From an uncultured bacterium (GTDB lineage: Bacteria; UBP6; UBA1177), in assembly GCA_905233945.1 (NCBI GenBank), contig CAJOFY010000011.1, forward strand, positions 1 through 37,105: 37,105 nt of DNA, given 5' to 3'. Below the pieces are notes generated by a model. That model was given only the letters and a program-made list of their open reading frames with translations. It ran no database searches and had not been told where the DNA came from. The position numbers and the translations under genes are program-made. Of this stretch, positions 8,617-16,170 are shown in pieces. How positions within the stretch are numbered: position 1 is the stretch's first letter; each line of letters starts with the position of its first letter.

Positions 8617-8951
8617 GGATATTCACCGATGACAAAAGCCCCGACAGTGGAGATCGTCATCAGGAAATTCTCGTCGAAAACCTGCCCGTGAGCGATATTT
8701 TCAACTGCTTCAATGACGACATCGTAACCGAGAATTATGTAGGCCGCTATCAGGAAACCCAGTTCGACATGCAGAGGAACATCTGCCGCAAAAGCCGTCA
8801 GAAGCCCTGCAAGATAGACTAAAGCTCCGATAGATAAGCGTAAAATCAGTTTTTTGCCGCCTGAATGTTCATGCTCGTGATGATGGTCGCAGGCATGACA
8901 GCAGCGGCATCCGTGTTCACAAGATTCGTGTTCGTGATGTTCGTGTGCCAT
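8598..8951 (-). CDS. P1B-type heavy-metal ATPase, N-terminal part (upstream piece of a split gene)
   Basis: 117 residues. It starts with a His/Glu/Cys-rich metal-binding stretch (several HEHH-like runs and a CRCCHAC cluster, residues 2-30), followed by two or three membrane helices ending in DENFLMTISTVGAFVIGEYP, after which the frame runs into CFFTR and a stop. The ATG has an excellent AGGAGG site and lies 13 bases after the arsR-type gene, so the two form one metal-inducible operon. Relatives continue without a break into the catalytic part. An alternative reading as a free-standing small metal-binding membrane protein is less likely, because the GEYP...MLFYQIGE junction is a recognisable ATPase segment. 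Confidence 0.82.
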   Translation of the reverse strand: MAHEHHEHESCEHGCRCCHACDHHHEHEHSGGKKLILRLSIGALVYLAGLLTAFAADVPLHVELGFLIAAYIILGYDVVIEAVENIAHGQVFDENFLMTISTVGAFVIGEYPCFFTR

Positions 8952-8964
8952 AGCTGCCTCCTGA

Positions 8965-9348
8965 TCAATGCGTTTCCCGGTAGTCCGGCATCAGTTCTTC
9001 GAGATGCTCGAATCCAGTATCGATAATTTTTTTAACATGCTCGTCAGCCAGCGAGTAGTAGACTATCTGTGCCTCGCGCCGGAATTTCACGAGTCCCGCA
9101 AGACGCAAAGCCTTGAGCTGGTGCGAAACCGCCGATTTTGTAAGCCCGAGCAGCACGGCGATGTCGCAGACGCACATTTCGCTCTGTTCGAGAGCGTGCA
9201 GGATCTTAACTCTCGTATAGTCGCCGAAAAGCTGCATCAGATCCGCAAGGTTCAAGTATTCATCATCCGATACCATTTTTGATCTGACATCATTCACAAT
9301 GTTTTCGTGTATCACATTGCAAGTGCACAAAGACTCAGAATCTACCAT
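8965..9348 (-). CDS. ArsR/SmtB-family metal-sensing repressor (CadC-like)
   Basis: 127 residues from the ATG at 9348, preferred over the ATG at 9360 because GAGG lies six bases before it. Winged-helix regulator: the N-terminal CTC cysteines and the ELCVCD-like EMCVCDIAVLLG at the start of the recognition helix region are the typical CadC-type thiolate metal site (Cd, Pb, Zn). LTKSAVSHQLKALRLAGLV is the DNA-recognition helix and FRREAQIVYYSLAD the wing. It would repress its own operon, including the metal ATPase just downstream, until metal binds. The operator and promoter are visible directly upstream. Confidence 0.93.
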   Translation of the reverse strand: MVDSESLCTCNVIHENIVNDVRSKMVSDDEYLNLADLMQLFGDYTRVKILHALEQSEMCVCDIAVLLGLTKSAVSHQLKALRLAGLVKFRREAQIVYYSLADEHVKKIIDTGFEHLEELMPDYRETH

Positions 9349-9365
9349 TTTAGACCTCATCGTTT

Positions 9366-9391
9366 ATTAGTTGAACAAATGAACAACTAAT
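9366..9391 (-). promoter_or_regulatory. ArsR-type operator
   Basis: Perfect 8-bp inverted repeat ATTAGTTG (9366-9373) and CAACTAAT (9384-9391) with a 10-bp centre containing a TGAACA-like direct repeat. It overlaps the -10 element and the start of transcription of the repressor gene, the expected position for steric repression by an SmtB/CadC dimer. Confidence 0.8.
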
Positions 9392-9418
9392 CATTACTCT
9401 TTAAAAAAGTTTTGTCAA
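9390..9418 (-). promoter_or_regulatory. Promoter of the metal-resistance operon
   Basis: Minus-strand TTGACA (9418-9413), a 17-base spacer and AATGAT (9395-9390). The -10 region abuts and overlaps the operator palindrome. Confidence 0.72.
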
Positions 9419-9477
9419 GAGGTTTGTGAAAAAAATTAAGATATGGCCGGAAATTTCTTATAAAAATCGGTTGTTAT

Positions 9478-11010
9478 CTATTCCCACTCGATCGTAGCCG
9501 GCGGTTTCGAACTGATGTCCATGACAACGCGGTTGATCCTTTTGATTTCGTTGATTATGCGGGAACTTACTTTTTTGAGGAATTTCGGGTCGAATTCGAA
9601 CCAGTCGGCCGTCATGAAGTCGTCCGTTTTGACGGCGCGGAGTGCGACGACATATTCGTATGTGCGGCAGTCGCCCATGACTCCGACGGTTTTGACTGGA
9701 AGGAGAACGACAAACGCCTGCGAGATCTCGTCGTAAAGGCCGGCGTTTCTGATCTCCTCGATGAAAATATGGTCCGCTTCCTTGAGAATATCGCATTTTT
9801 CGCCAGTGACTTCACCCAGAATTCTGACCGCAAGGCCCGGTCCGGGGAAGGGATGGCGTTTGATGAGCTTTTCGGGAAGGCCGAGTTTAAGCCCGAGCTC
9901 GCGAACTTCGTCTTTGAAGAGATCTCGCAGCGGTTCCACGAGTTTCAGCTTCATGTTTTCGGGAAGACCTCCGACATTGTGGTGGCTTTTTATCGTGGTC
10001 GAAGCACCTTTTTTGTTGACGGAACTTTCGATCACGTCGGGATAGATCGTTCCCTGAGCCAGGAAATCTGCATCTTTGATTTTATTAGCTTCGCGCTCGA
10101 AAACTTCAATGAAAGTGTTGCCGATGATTTTTCTCTTCTTTTCGGGTTCGGTGACACCTGCCAATTTGGTAAGGAATTCGTCGCGGGCATCAACTACGAT
10201 GAGGTTGAGCATATCCTTGAAGTTTGCTTCGACTTCTTCGCGCTCGTTTTTGCGGAGTAAGCCGTTGTCAACGAAGATCGCGGTGAGGTTTTTGCCGATT
10301 GCGCGTGCTAAAAGTGCAGCCGTGACGGACGAATCGACTCCGCCAGAAAGACCGAGGACCACTTTTTTGTCCTGGATCGTGTTTTTGAGGTTTTCGGTCG
10401 CGATCTTGATGTAGTTATCCATTTTCCACTCGGCTTTCGCGCCGCACACTTCAAAAAGGAAGTTCGAAAGCATCTTTCTTCCTTCGAGAGAGTGGTTTAC
10501 CTCCGGATGGAACTGCACCGCATAGATTTTTTTCTCGTCGTTTCCGATTGCGGCAAAAGGGATCGTGTCGGTTTTTGCAATCGGATAAAATCCCTGCGGA
10601 ATTTCCGAAACATAGTCGCTGTGGCTCATCCAGACCTGCGTCTTTAGCGAAATCCCTTTGAAAAAAGGCGAATCCGGAGCGAGGTTTTCGATGTAAGCAC
10701 GGCCGTATTCGCGGCTTTTTCCGCTGCTCAGCTTTCCGCCGAGGCGCGAGGAAGTGAGCTGCATTCCGTAGCAGATGCCGAGAATCGGGATCCCGAGTTC
10801 GAAAATTTTCGGATCGACATCGGGTGCACCTTCATCGTTGACAGACGACGGACCACCCGAGAAAATTATCCCTTTCGGCGCAAAATTCTTAATGAAATCA
10901 AGCGAAACGTCGAACGGTTTGAGCTCGCAGTAAACATTCATCTCCCTTATTCTTCTCGCGATGAGCTGGTTATACTGTGAACCGAAATCCAAAATAAGAA
11001 TCTTATCCAT
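9478..11010 (-). CDS. guaA: GMP synthase (glutamine-hydrolysing)
   Basis: Converts XMP to GMP with ATP and glutamine-derived ammonia. 510 residues, the normal full length. The class I glutamine amidotransferase domain (about 1-190) has the nucleophile Cys in GICYGMQ and the HPEVNHS histidine. The ATP pyrophosphatase domain (about 200-385) carries the P-loop SGGVDSS, and the C-terminal dimerisation domain begins HPFPGPGLAVR and ends with the usual KPPATIEWE. GGAGG lies before the ATG. It appears to be a single-gene unit between the metal operon and the barrel-protein operon. Confidence 0.98.
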   Translation of the reverse strand: MDKILILDFGSQYNQLIARRIREMNVYCELKPFDVSLDFIKNFAPKGIIFSGGPSSVNDEGAPDVDPKIFELGIPILGICYGMQLTSSRLGGKLSSGKSREYGRAYIENLAPDSPFFKGISLKTQVWMSHSDYVSEIPQGFYPIAKTDTIPFAAIGNDEKKIYAVQFHPEVNHSLEGRKMLSNFLFEVCGAKAEWKMDNYIKIATENLKNTIQDKKVVLGLSGGVDSSVTAALLARAIGKNLTAIFVDNGLLRKNEREEVEANFKDMLNLIVVDARDEFLTKLAGVTEPEKKRKIIGNTFIEVFEREANKIKDADFLAQGTIYPDVIESSVNKKGASTTIKSHHNVGGLPENMKLKLVEPLRDLFKDEVRELGLKLGLPEKLIKRHPFPGPGLAVRILGEVTGEKCDILKEADHIFIEEIRNAGLYDEISQAFVVLLPVKTVGVMGDCRTYEYVVALRAVKTDDFMTADWFEFDPKFLKKVSSRIINEIKRINRVVMDISSKPPATIEWE

Positions 11011-11054
11011 GAAAACCTCCGGTGATAAAAAACTGCGCTTTAAGCGAATTGGAT

Positions 11055-12920
11055 TTAGAATCTGCCTTCAACAAGGAACATAAGTCCGTGGACATCCATT
11101 ACTTCGATTACATCGGACTCGCTTTTGTATGTGCCGTCTTCCTGTGCAACCATTCTCTGGCGGTTGTGGTCGCGGGTGAAGGAGTATTCAAGCATTGCTG
11201 TGAATGAATCGCTGAACTGGTATTTGATGTCGGCTTTGACAAAGAAGATGTTTTGAGCGTCTCTGCCGGTCGGAAGCATTTCACGTGTTCTGTCAAACGC
11301 TGTGCTGACGGCGTCTGTCGAAAGTCTTTCGCGGATAACCATTGTGTTTTTGCGTCCGTTTTCATCCTTAACGGTGTAGGTTGCCGGAATTTTGTAGCCG
11401 AAACTTGCGCCGAACCAGAAGTGCCAGATGTAGTAGTCAGCCGAAATTGTGAAAAGGTGTTCCGGAGTCTGTTTTGCTTCCTTCGGGATCGTCATCCACG
11501 GGTTTACGCCGGGAGCGTCGAAAGTCATGAATGAAAGGTCACGGTAGCTGTACAGGAACATTGTTCTGAGCCCTTTGAAACGGAACCCGAGGTCAAGCGC
11601 CGCACCGTGAGCCATATAATCGGCAGTTTTATCTCCGGTACTGCCTTTTACTGAAGCACGATAGTCGGCATTCTGGAGTTTTTCGCTCTGGAAGAGGTAT
11701 TCACCGCGGATTCTCCACGAAACATCGGTCGTGTAGTCGGGCGAAATCCATGTTCCGTCGGAGTATGAGTTGATTCCTATCGGGTCGCCGAAACGCGAAC
11801 CGTTGTTGTATTCGAGGTATGCATCGACTCCGTAAGAGTGGATTGTGTCATCTTTCGGGTTTTTAAGTCCTGAATCCTGAATATTTACGTTGTCGCCTTT
11901 GTCGATGTATGCGCCCTGAAGGCTTGCCTTGAATCCGAGCGGTTTGTTGTGGTAGGTAAGACCGCCGAAGTAGCCGTAAACTGTCTCTTTGGGAACGATT
12001 TCTGTCGAAAGTTTGTCGGTTTTTGACTGTGCGTGAGCTTTGAAACCGAAATAAACCGAAAAATCGGAGTAACCGTAAAGAACCTGAAATCCCGGAACCG
12101 GTGAAGAATCGCTCTGTGGCCATACTGATGCATTGCCGCCCCAGCGGAGTCCGCGGAGATTACCTATCGCGATATTGTCGGCATTGTACGGATAAAGCGT
12201 GATGTTGAATCTGTGCGTCGTCGGGTGGCGGAAATCGATTTCAAGGAAAGAACGGTCTTCTTTCAGCGAAGTTATGAGTTTGTCCGACATTGCGTCAACA
12301 GAGTTGTACATCGCAAAAGAAAGCGACATTTTTGCGGTGAGATACGGCAGAAAGCCTTCTTCAGCGTGGAAAAGCGAAAGTTTCGTCGAGCTTTTGACGT
12401 TGTTGGAATAGCCGTAGACTCTGTCGGCGAAATCTTCGTATTCGTATCTTGAACCGATGTCCCATTTCGGAGAATACTGCGAGTTGTCGCGGAGGTTGTC
12501 GTCGCCCATGATGAAGGATATGCTGCTTTTTGTGTAGCTTGTCTGGATGAGGCCGTTCGTTTCTCCGGTTTTGGAAAGTTCTTTCTTTTCCTCTTCCTTG
12601 GCTTCTTCTTTAGCTTCTTCGGCAGGTTTTTCCTCAGTTTTTGCCGTGTTTTCGGCAATTTCCTGCTCTTTCTGAGCTTCGGCTTCCTTCTTTTCAGCCT
12701 CTTTTTTCGCCATTTCTTCTGCAACCGCCTCGCGGACGAGTTTTGCAAGCTCGTCTCTAGAAACCGTTATTTTGTCCTCATCGGCTTGAGCTGGTGCTGC
12801 TTCAGCCGCTTCCGGAGCCGCTGCCGCCTCATTTTCACCTTCGTTTTCAGCCTCTGCGGCCTCCTGGGCGAAAACGGAAAAAACAAAAAGGAGCGGGATT
12901 AAAAAAATGATTTTTTTCAT
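11055..12920 (-). CDS. Outer-membrane barrel-like protein with N-terminal coiled coil
   Basis: 621 residues, family not recognised. A signal peptide (MKKIIFLIPLLFVFSVFA) is followed by residues about 20-130 rich in Ala, Glu and Lys with heptad-like repeats, which should form a charged helical or coiled-coil segment in the periplasm. The remaining roughly 490 residues alternate polar and aromatic residues (for example LFHAEEGFLPYL, FRFKGLRTMFLYSY) and end in GRF, the terminal Phe expected of outer-membrane beta-barrels. It starts at an ATG after GGAGATG, 14 bases after the upstream lipoprotein gene, so the two are co-transcribed. A porin-like or envelope-tethering role is an inference only. 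Confidence 0.75.
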   Translation of the reverse strand: MKKIIFLIPLLFVFSVFAQEAAEAENEGENEAAAAPEAAEAAPAQADEDKITVSRDELAKLVREAVAEEMAKKEAEKKEAEAQKEQEIAENTAKTEEKPAEEAKEEAKEEEKKELSKTGETNGLIQTSYTKSSISFIMGDDNLRDNSQYSPKWDIGSRYEYEDFADRVYGYSNNVKSSTKLSLFHAEEGFLPYLTAKMSLSFAMYNSVDAMSDKLITSLKEDRSFLEIDFRHPTTHRFNITLYPYNADNIAIGNLRGLRWGGNASVWPQSDSSPVPGFQVLYGYSDFSVYFGFKAHAQSKTDKLSTEIVPKETVYGYFGGLTYHNKPLGFKASLQGAYIDKGDNVNIQDSGLKNPKDDTIHSYGVDAYLEYNNGSRFGDPIGINSYSDGTWISPDYTTDVSWRIRGEYLFQSEKLQNADYRASVKGSTGDKTADYMAHGAALDLGFRFKGLRTMFLYSYRDLSFMTFDAPGVNPWMTIPKEAKQTPEHLFTISADYYIWHFWFGASFGYKIPATYTVKDENGRKNTMVIRERLSTDAVSTAFDRTREMLPTGRDAQNIFFVKADIKYQFSDSFTAMLEYSFTRDHNRQRMVAQEDGTYKSESDVIEVMDVHGLMFLVEGRF

Positions 12921-12934
12921 GGGTTCATCTCCAA

Positions 12935-14092
12935 TTATTTACAATCCAAACATTCAATATCATTCTGGTCACGCGGAACAAGAATCCAGGTCGAAGGTCT
13001 CGCACTTGTGTGCTGTTTCAGAATTCCGGTGAAATTGTAGTGATGTTTTTCTTTGTCTTCTTCTTCCGGTTTCTCGGCTACTGCATTGAAAAGAGGCGCT
13101 GTGTAAAGCGTCTGCGCCATGATTGTCTTTCCGTCAGAGGTTTGAAGCGGGAACTGCGAGTATTCGATAAAAGAGGAATCGTTTTCGTTGAACCACGCAA
13201 CAGAAACATTCTTAACGGTTACAAGTGATGCCTCGTGTTTTTCCATCTCGCTGTCTTTGTCAAGAATTTCTCCGATATCTTTGGGTTTCGGAATGAGTGA
13301 TTCATTTACTTCAATTTTGCCGTCCTTATATTTCGGGTGAAAAGTCGGGAAACTCATTTCGGTGAAGCCGAAAAACTCGAAAACCGAGCCGTTCGCGCTC
13401 TCGATCAAAGCTCCGACCGGAAGCGATACAGCCTCCTCGATATTGTCGTCAACGTAAGGTGTGGAGTAGGTGTACATATAAATCGATGAATAATCTTCAA
13501 CACCTACTTCGTGCAGATAGAAACCTCCCTCGATGACAGCGATGACGACCATCTCCCTGTCTTTCAGAGTCAGATTGCGGTTGTTGAATGCCGAAGGATT
13601 GCCTTTTGCGCCGTTGACAGTTCCCTGAATTGCCGAAATTGTTGCGACACTTGTGTAGAAAACGGGTGAAACGCCGATCTTGCCTGTCGGTTCGTAATTC
13701 GTTTCGCCTTCGTGTTTTTTTACTTCCTGTACGACAACACGGTCGTTGTCAAGGCAGTTGCGCATTTTTACCGGAATATTTTCCGCATATCCGTTTTGTA
13801 TCGTAATTCGCGCAACTTCGCTGTTTGTGCCGTAAAGCAGACCGATTTCGACTTCACCGCTGTAATCCGGAAGCGGCTGCTTGTCATAACCGATAGCTGT
13901 AATGTTTATTGTCGTCTCGATATCCTTTCCGTGACTGTCTATTCTGTGGTCTGGAGTGCCTAAATCAAAATCGTCGGCAAATTCGACCTGGAAAGCGGCA
14001 AGTCCTGTATTCACTTGATTTCCGCTGTCTGTTTCTCCGCACGAAATAATCAGAAAAATCAGGAATATCAGCGTTAAAAAACATCTTTTCAT
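12935..14092 (-). CDS. Lipoprotein of unknown function
   Basis: 385 residues from the ATG at 14092, chosen because GAGGT lies seven bases upstream; the in-frame GTG at 14101 lies inside that site. Signal peptide with lipobox LIISC, lipidated Cys18, then a short GETDSGN linker. The body is beta-rich with phrases such as NRNLTLKDREMVVIAVIEGG and a C-terminal STWILVPRDQNDIECLDC; two Cys near the end may pair. I do not recognise the family. It is followed immediately by the barrel-like protein gene, so it may be a surface or periplasmic partner of that protein. Confidence 0.72.
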   Translation of the reverse strand: MKRCFLTLIFLIFLIISCGETDSGNQVNTGLAAFQVEFADDFDLGTPDHRIDSHGKDIETTINITAIGYDKQPLPDYSGEVEIGLLYGTNSEVARITIQNGYAENIPVKMRNCLDNDRVVVQEVKKHEGETNYEPTGKIGVSPVFYTSVATISAIQGTVNGAKGNPSAFNNRNLTLKDREMVVIAVIEGGFYLHEVGVEDYSSIYMYTYSTPYVDDNIEEAVSLPVGALIESANGSVFEFFGFTEMSFPTFHPKYKDGKIEVNESLIPKPKDIGEILDKDSEMEKHEASLVTVKNVSVAWFNENDSSFIEYSQFPLQTSDGKTIMAQTLYTAPLFNAVAEKPEEEDKEKHHYNFTGILKQHTSARPSTWILVPRDQNDIECLDCK

Positions 14093-14199
14093 AACGAACA
14101 CCTCATCTCTGCAAACATAAATCGCCGTACTTTATTTATAATAAAGAAAAATTCAATTTTAGTTTTGATTTCTTTGCCGCGTTCTGACTGGCTCAGTTT

Positions 14200-14652
14200 T
14201 TACAGCATTTTCAGTTTGATTTTGTCGCCGGGAAGGATCGATTTTCCGGCTTCCCAGTTCACTTCAAGGACAAATTGCGACGGTTTGATGCTCGGGAGCG
14301 TTGTTTTGCTGAGCGGAATTCCTTTTCTTACCGCAATGACGTTGAAATCGCGGTCAATAAATATCACGGCAAGTTCAATGAGAGTATTTTTCATCCAGAA
14401 AAAATGGGGTTTTTCAATATCGAAAATAAAGAAAAGTCCTTGATTCGGTTCCATTTTTTTGCAATACATGAGCCCCTGTTCGTGTTCTTTTTCAGTTTCT
14501 GCGATCCCTACGGAAAATATTTTTTTCGCGCCTGTCTGTGAAGTCACTTCGACGGACGCTTCTTTCGGGTATCCGCAGATATTCTCAGCCGAAATGAGAA
14601 AAAAGTTTAACAGAATCAGCGTGAATAACGCCGTTTTTGCCAATAATTTCAA
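14200..14652 (-). CDS. DUF192-family secreted protein
   Basis: 150 residues beginning with a signal peptide (LLAKTALFTLILLNFFLISAEN). The DUF192 signature is clear: EQGLMYCKKM, GLFFIFDIEKPHFFWMKNTLIELAVIFID and the closing GDKIKL. Function of the family is unknown; members are small periplasmic or extracytoplasmic beta proteins. The start is a TTG with AGGA seven bases before it, and the first 68 bases lie inside the 3' end of thiL, so translation is probably coupled. Confidence 0.9.
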   Translation of the reverse strand: MKLLAKTALFTLILLNFFLISAENICGYPKEASVEVTSQTGAKKIFSVGIAETEKEHEQGLMYCKKMEPNQGLFFIFDIEKPHFFWMKNTLIELAVIFIDRDFNVIAVRKGIPLSKTTLPSIKPSQFVLEVNWEAGKSILPGDKIKLKML

Positions 14653-15490
14653 GTTTTTTTCCTGGTTTATCCGTTACTTTTCCTATTTCAAAAGCACCTT
14701 CGATTTTATGGTCTGCCGTGAATAGCATTGTGAACTCTTCTCCGCTTCCGAAAAGGAGGTTTTCAAGCGGAAACGAAAACTGCGAGCTGTATTTTGCAAC
14801 TTCTTCATGCACAGGAATTTTGTCGAAGTCGATTTCAATCGAGACATCCGACAGATTACAGAGAAGCCTGAGTTCGCTCATAAGGGAATCACTTATATCG
14901 ATTGCTGCATTTAACTCTCTGATTTTATTAGGAATATACTTGAAAGGATTTGGATAAAGAAATCTCTCGACTGACTTTTCAAAACCCGGAAGTTTGTGTT
15001 TCAAAGCCTTGTAACCGCAGAGTGAAAGTCCTGTTTCTGCTGCCAGGTAGACAAAATCGCCCGGTTTGGCCGCGCTTCTGAGAAGTGGTTTTTCAGGTTT
15101 TTCGCCGAACATCGTGACACCGAGAGTGAATTTTTCAGCAGCAGTCGTGTCTCCGCCGAGCAGTGCAATTCTGTATTTTTCCGCGAAATTATGGATTCCT
15201 TCAATCATTTTCTTAGCGTTTTCAAAACCGCCGTCCGGAACTGCAATATTCAGAAGATAATGAGTCGGAAACGAGCCCATTGAGATCACGTCGCTCGCGT
15301 TCGCTGCCATGAGCCGCCAGCCAACAGCCTCTGCCGGCATGAAAGAGAGGTCGAAGTGAACATTTTCGCAGAAGTGGTCTGTTGTTACGACAAGCGATTT
15401 TTCGTTCCACACCGCGCAGTCATCCCCGATGAAAGCGTTTTTTTCACCTTTCGCGAAATTTATGAGTTCCCATTCCCTGTTGTTCAGCAT
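14585..15490 (-). CDS. thiL: Thiamine-monophosphate kinase
   Basis: Phosphorylates thiamine monophosphate to thiamine pyrophosphate with ATP, the last step of TPP synthesis. 301 residues from the ATG at 15490, chosen because GGAGG precedes it and the protein then starts at the usual point (NREWELINFAKG), although the frame is open further upstream. Family motifs: GDDCAV, TTDHFCENVHF, AANASDVISMGSFP, LLGGDTT, DISDSLMSEL and GSGEEFTMLF. Divergent from the phosphoesterase gene and overlapping the DUF192 gene at its 3' end. It is far from the thiD-cytX operon and shows no riboswitch of its own. Confidence 0.95.
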   Translation of the reverse strand: MLNNREWELINFAKGEKNAFIGDDCAVWNEKSLVVTTDHFCENVHFDLSFMPAEAVGWRLMAANASDVISMGSFPTHYLLNIAVPDGGFENAKKMIEGIHNFAEKYRIALLGGDTTAAEKFTLGVTMFGEKPEKPLLRSAAKPGDFVYLAAETGLSLCGYKALKHKLPGFEKSVERFLYPNPFKYIPNKIRELNAAIDISDSLMSELRLLCNLSDVSIEIDFDKIPVHEEVAKYSSQFSFPLENLLFGSGEEFTMLFTADHKIEGAFEIGKVTDKPGKKLEIIGKNGVIHADSVKLFSHFG

Positions 15491-15574
15491 CGCAGCCTCC
15501 AAAACGGCACTGTTTAACAAAAACCTGAAAAAAAAGGAATAAAAAATAATTAGGCTGCTTTGCCGAGTGCAATT

Positions 15575-15603
15575 TTGACATAATTGAAAGATCGTGCTAA
15601 AAA
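15575..15603 (+). promoter_or_regulatory. Promoter of the phosphoesterase-Kelch pair
   Basis: TTGACA (15575-15580), a 17-base spacer and TAAAAA (15598-15603), 25 bases before the phosphoesterase ATG. Confidence 0.6.
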
Positions 15604-15627
15604 TATTGGTTTTGGGAGGAGTTGTTG

Positions 15628-16167
15628 ATGAAATTGCTCGTGATTTCCGATACGCACGGTGAAATGCCGCTCGACATGAAAAAAATAGAATTTGATGCTG
15701 TTGTTCATGCTGGAGATATAGGTGATGCGGCGTTTTTCGGAGCTCTTGATGCGGCTTCCGGAGAGAAAACCCTTCATGCTGTTTACGGAAACACCGATTT
15801 TGTCCTTTCAGGATATATTCCGGAGACACTTTCCGCGGAAATCGGCGGAGTGAAGATTTTTCTTGTTCACAATCTTACTGCTCCGCACAGGATTCTGCCG
15901 TCAAACGAAAGCGCGATAAATGAGGCAGGTTCCGAAATGGTGATTTTCGGTCACACCCACACGCCTCTCATCGAAGAACGCGGCGGAAAGATTTTTATCA
16001 ATCCGGGGTCGCTGGGAAAAGCCGGGCTTACAGGGCACAGATCATTTGCCGAAATCGAAATCGATGATGCAAAAAGTGTGTCGGCAAAAATTTTTGATAT
16101 TGATTCCAAAGAAATTCTTGTTTTTAAAAAGTTTGATAAAATCAATGGTTTATTCATGGAGGTTTAA
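15628..16167 (+). CDS. YfcE/MJ0936-type metallophosphoesterase
   Basis: 179-residue cytoplasmic phosphodiesterase of the calcineurin-like fold. The metal-binding motifs follow in order: SDTHGE (start), HAGDIGD, YGNTD and FGHTHTP, then INPGSLG. The ATG at 15628 has GGAGG eight bases upstream; the TTG at 15622 is in frame but less well placed. Small members of this family hydrolyse model phosphodiesters, but the natural substrate is often unknown. The next gene starts four bases after the stop, so the two form an operon. Confidence 0.93.
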   Translation: MKLLVISDTHGEMPLDMKKIEFDAVVHAGDIGDAAFFGALDAASGEKTLHAVYGNTDFVLSGYIPETLSAEIGGVKIFLVHNLTAPHRILPSNESAINEAGSEMVIFGHTHTPLIEERGGKIFINPGSLGKAGLTGHRSFAEIEIDDAKSVSAKIFDIDSKEILVFKKFDKINGLFMEV

Positions 16168-16170
16168 AAA

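Noticed and set aside
15491-15829. N-terminal extension of thiL upstream of 15490
   Set aside because: The frame is open, but homologous sequence starts at 15490 where GGAGG precedes the ATG; the extension also crosses the divergent promoter region and the phosphoesterase start.
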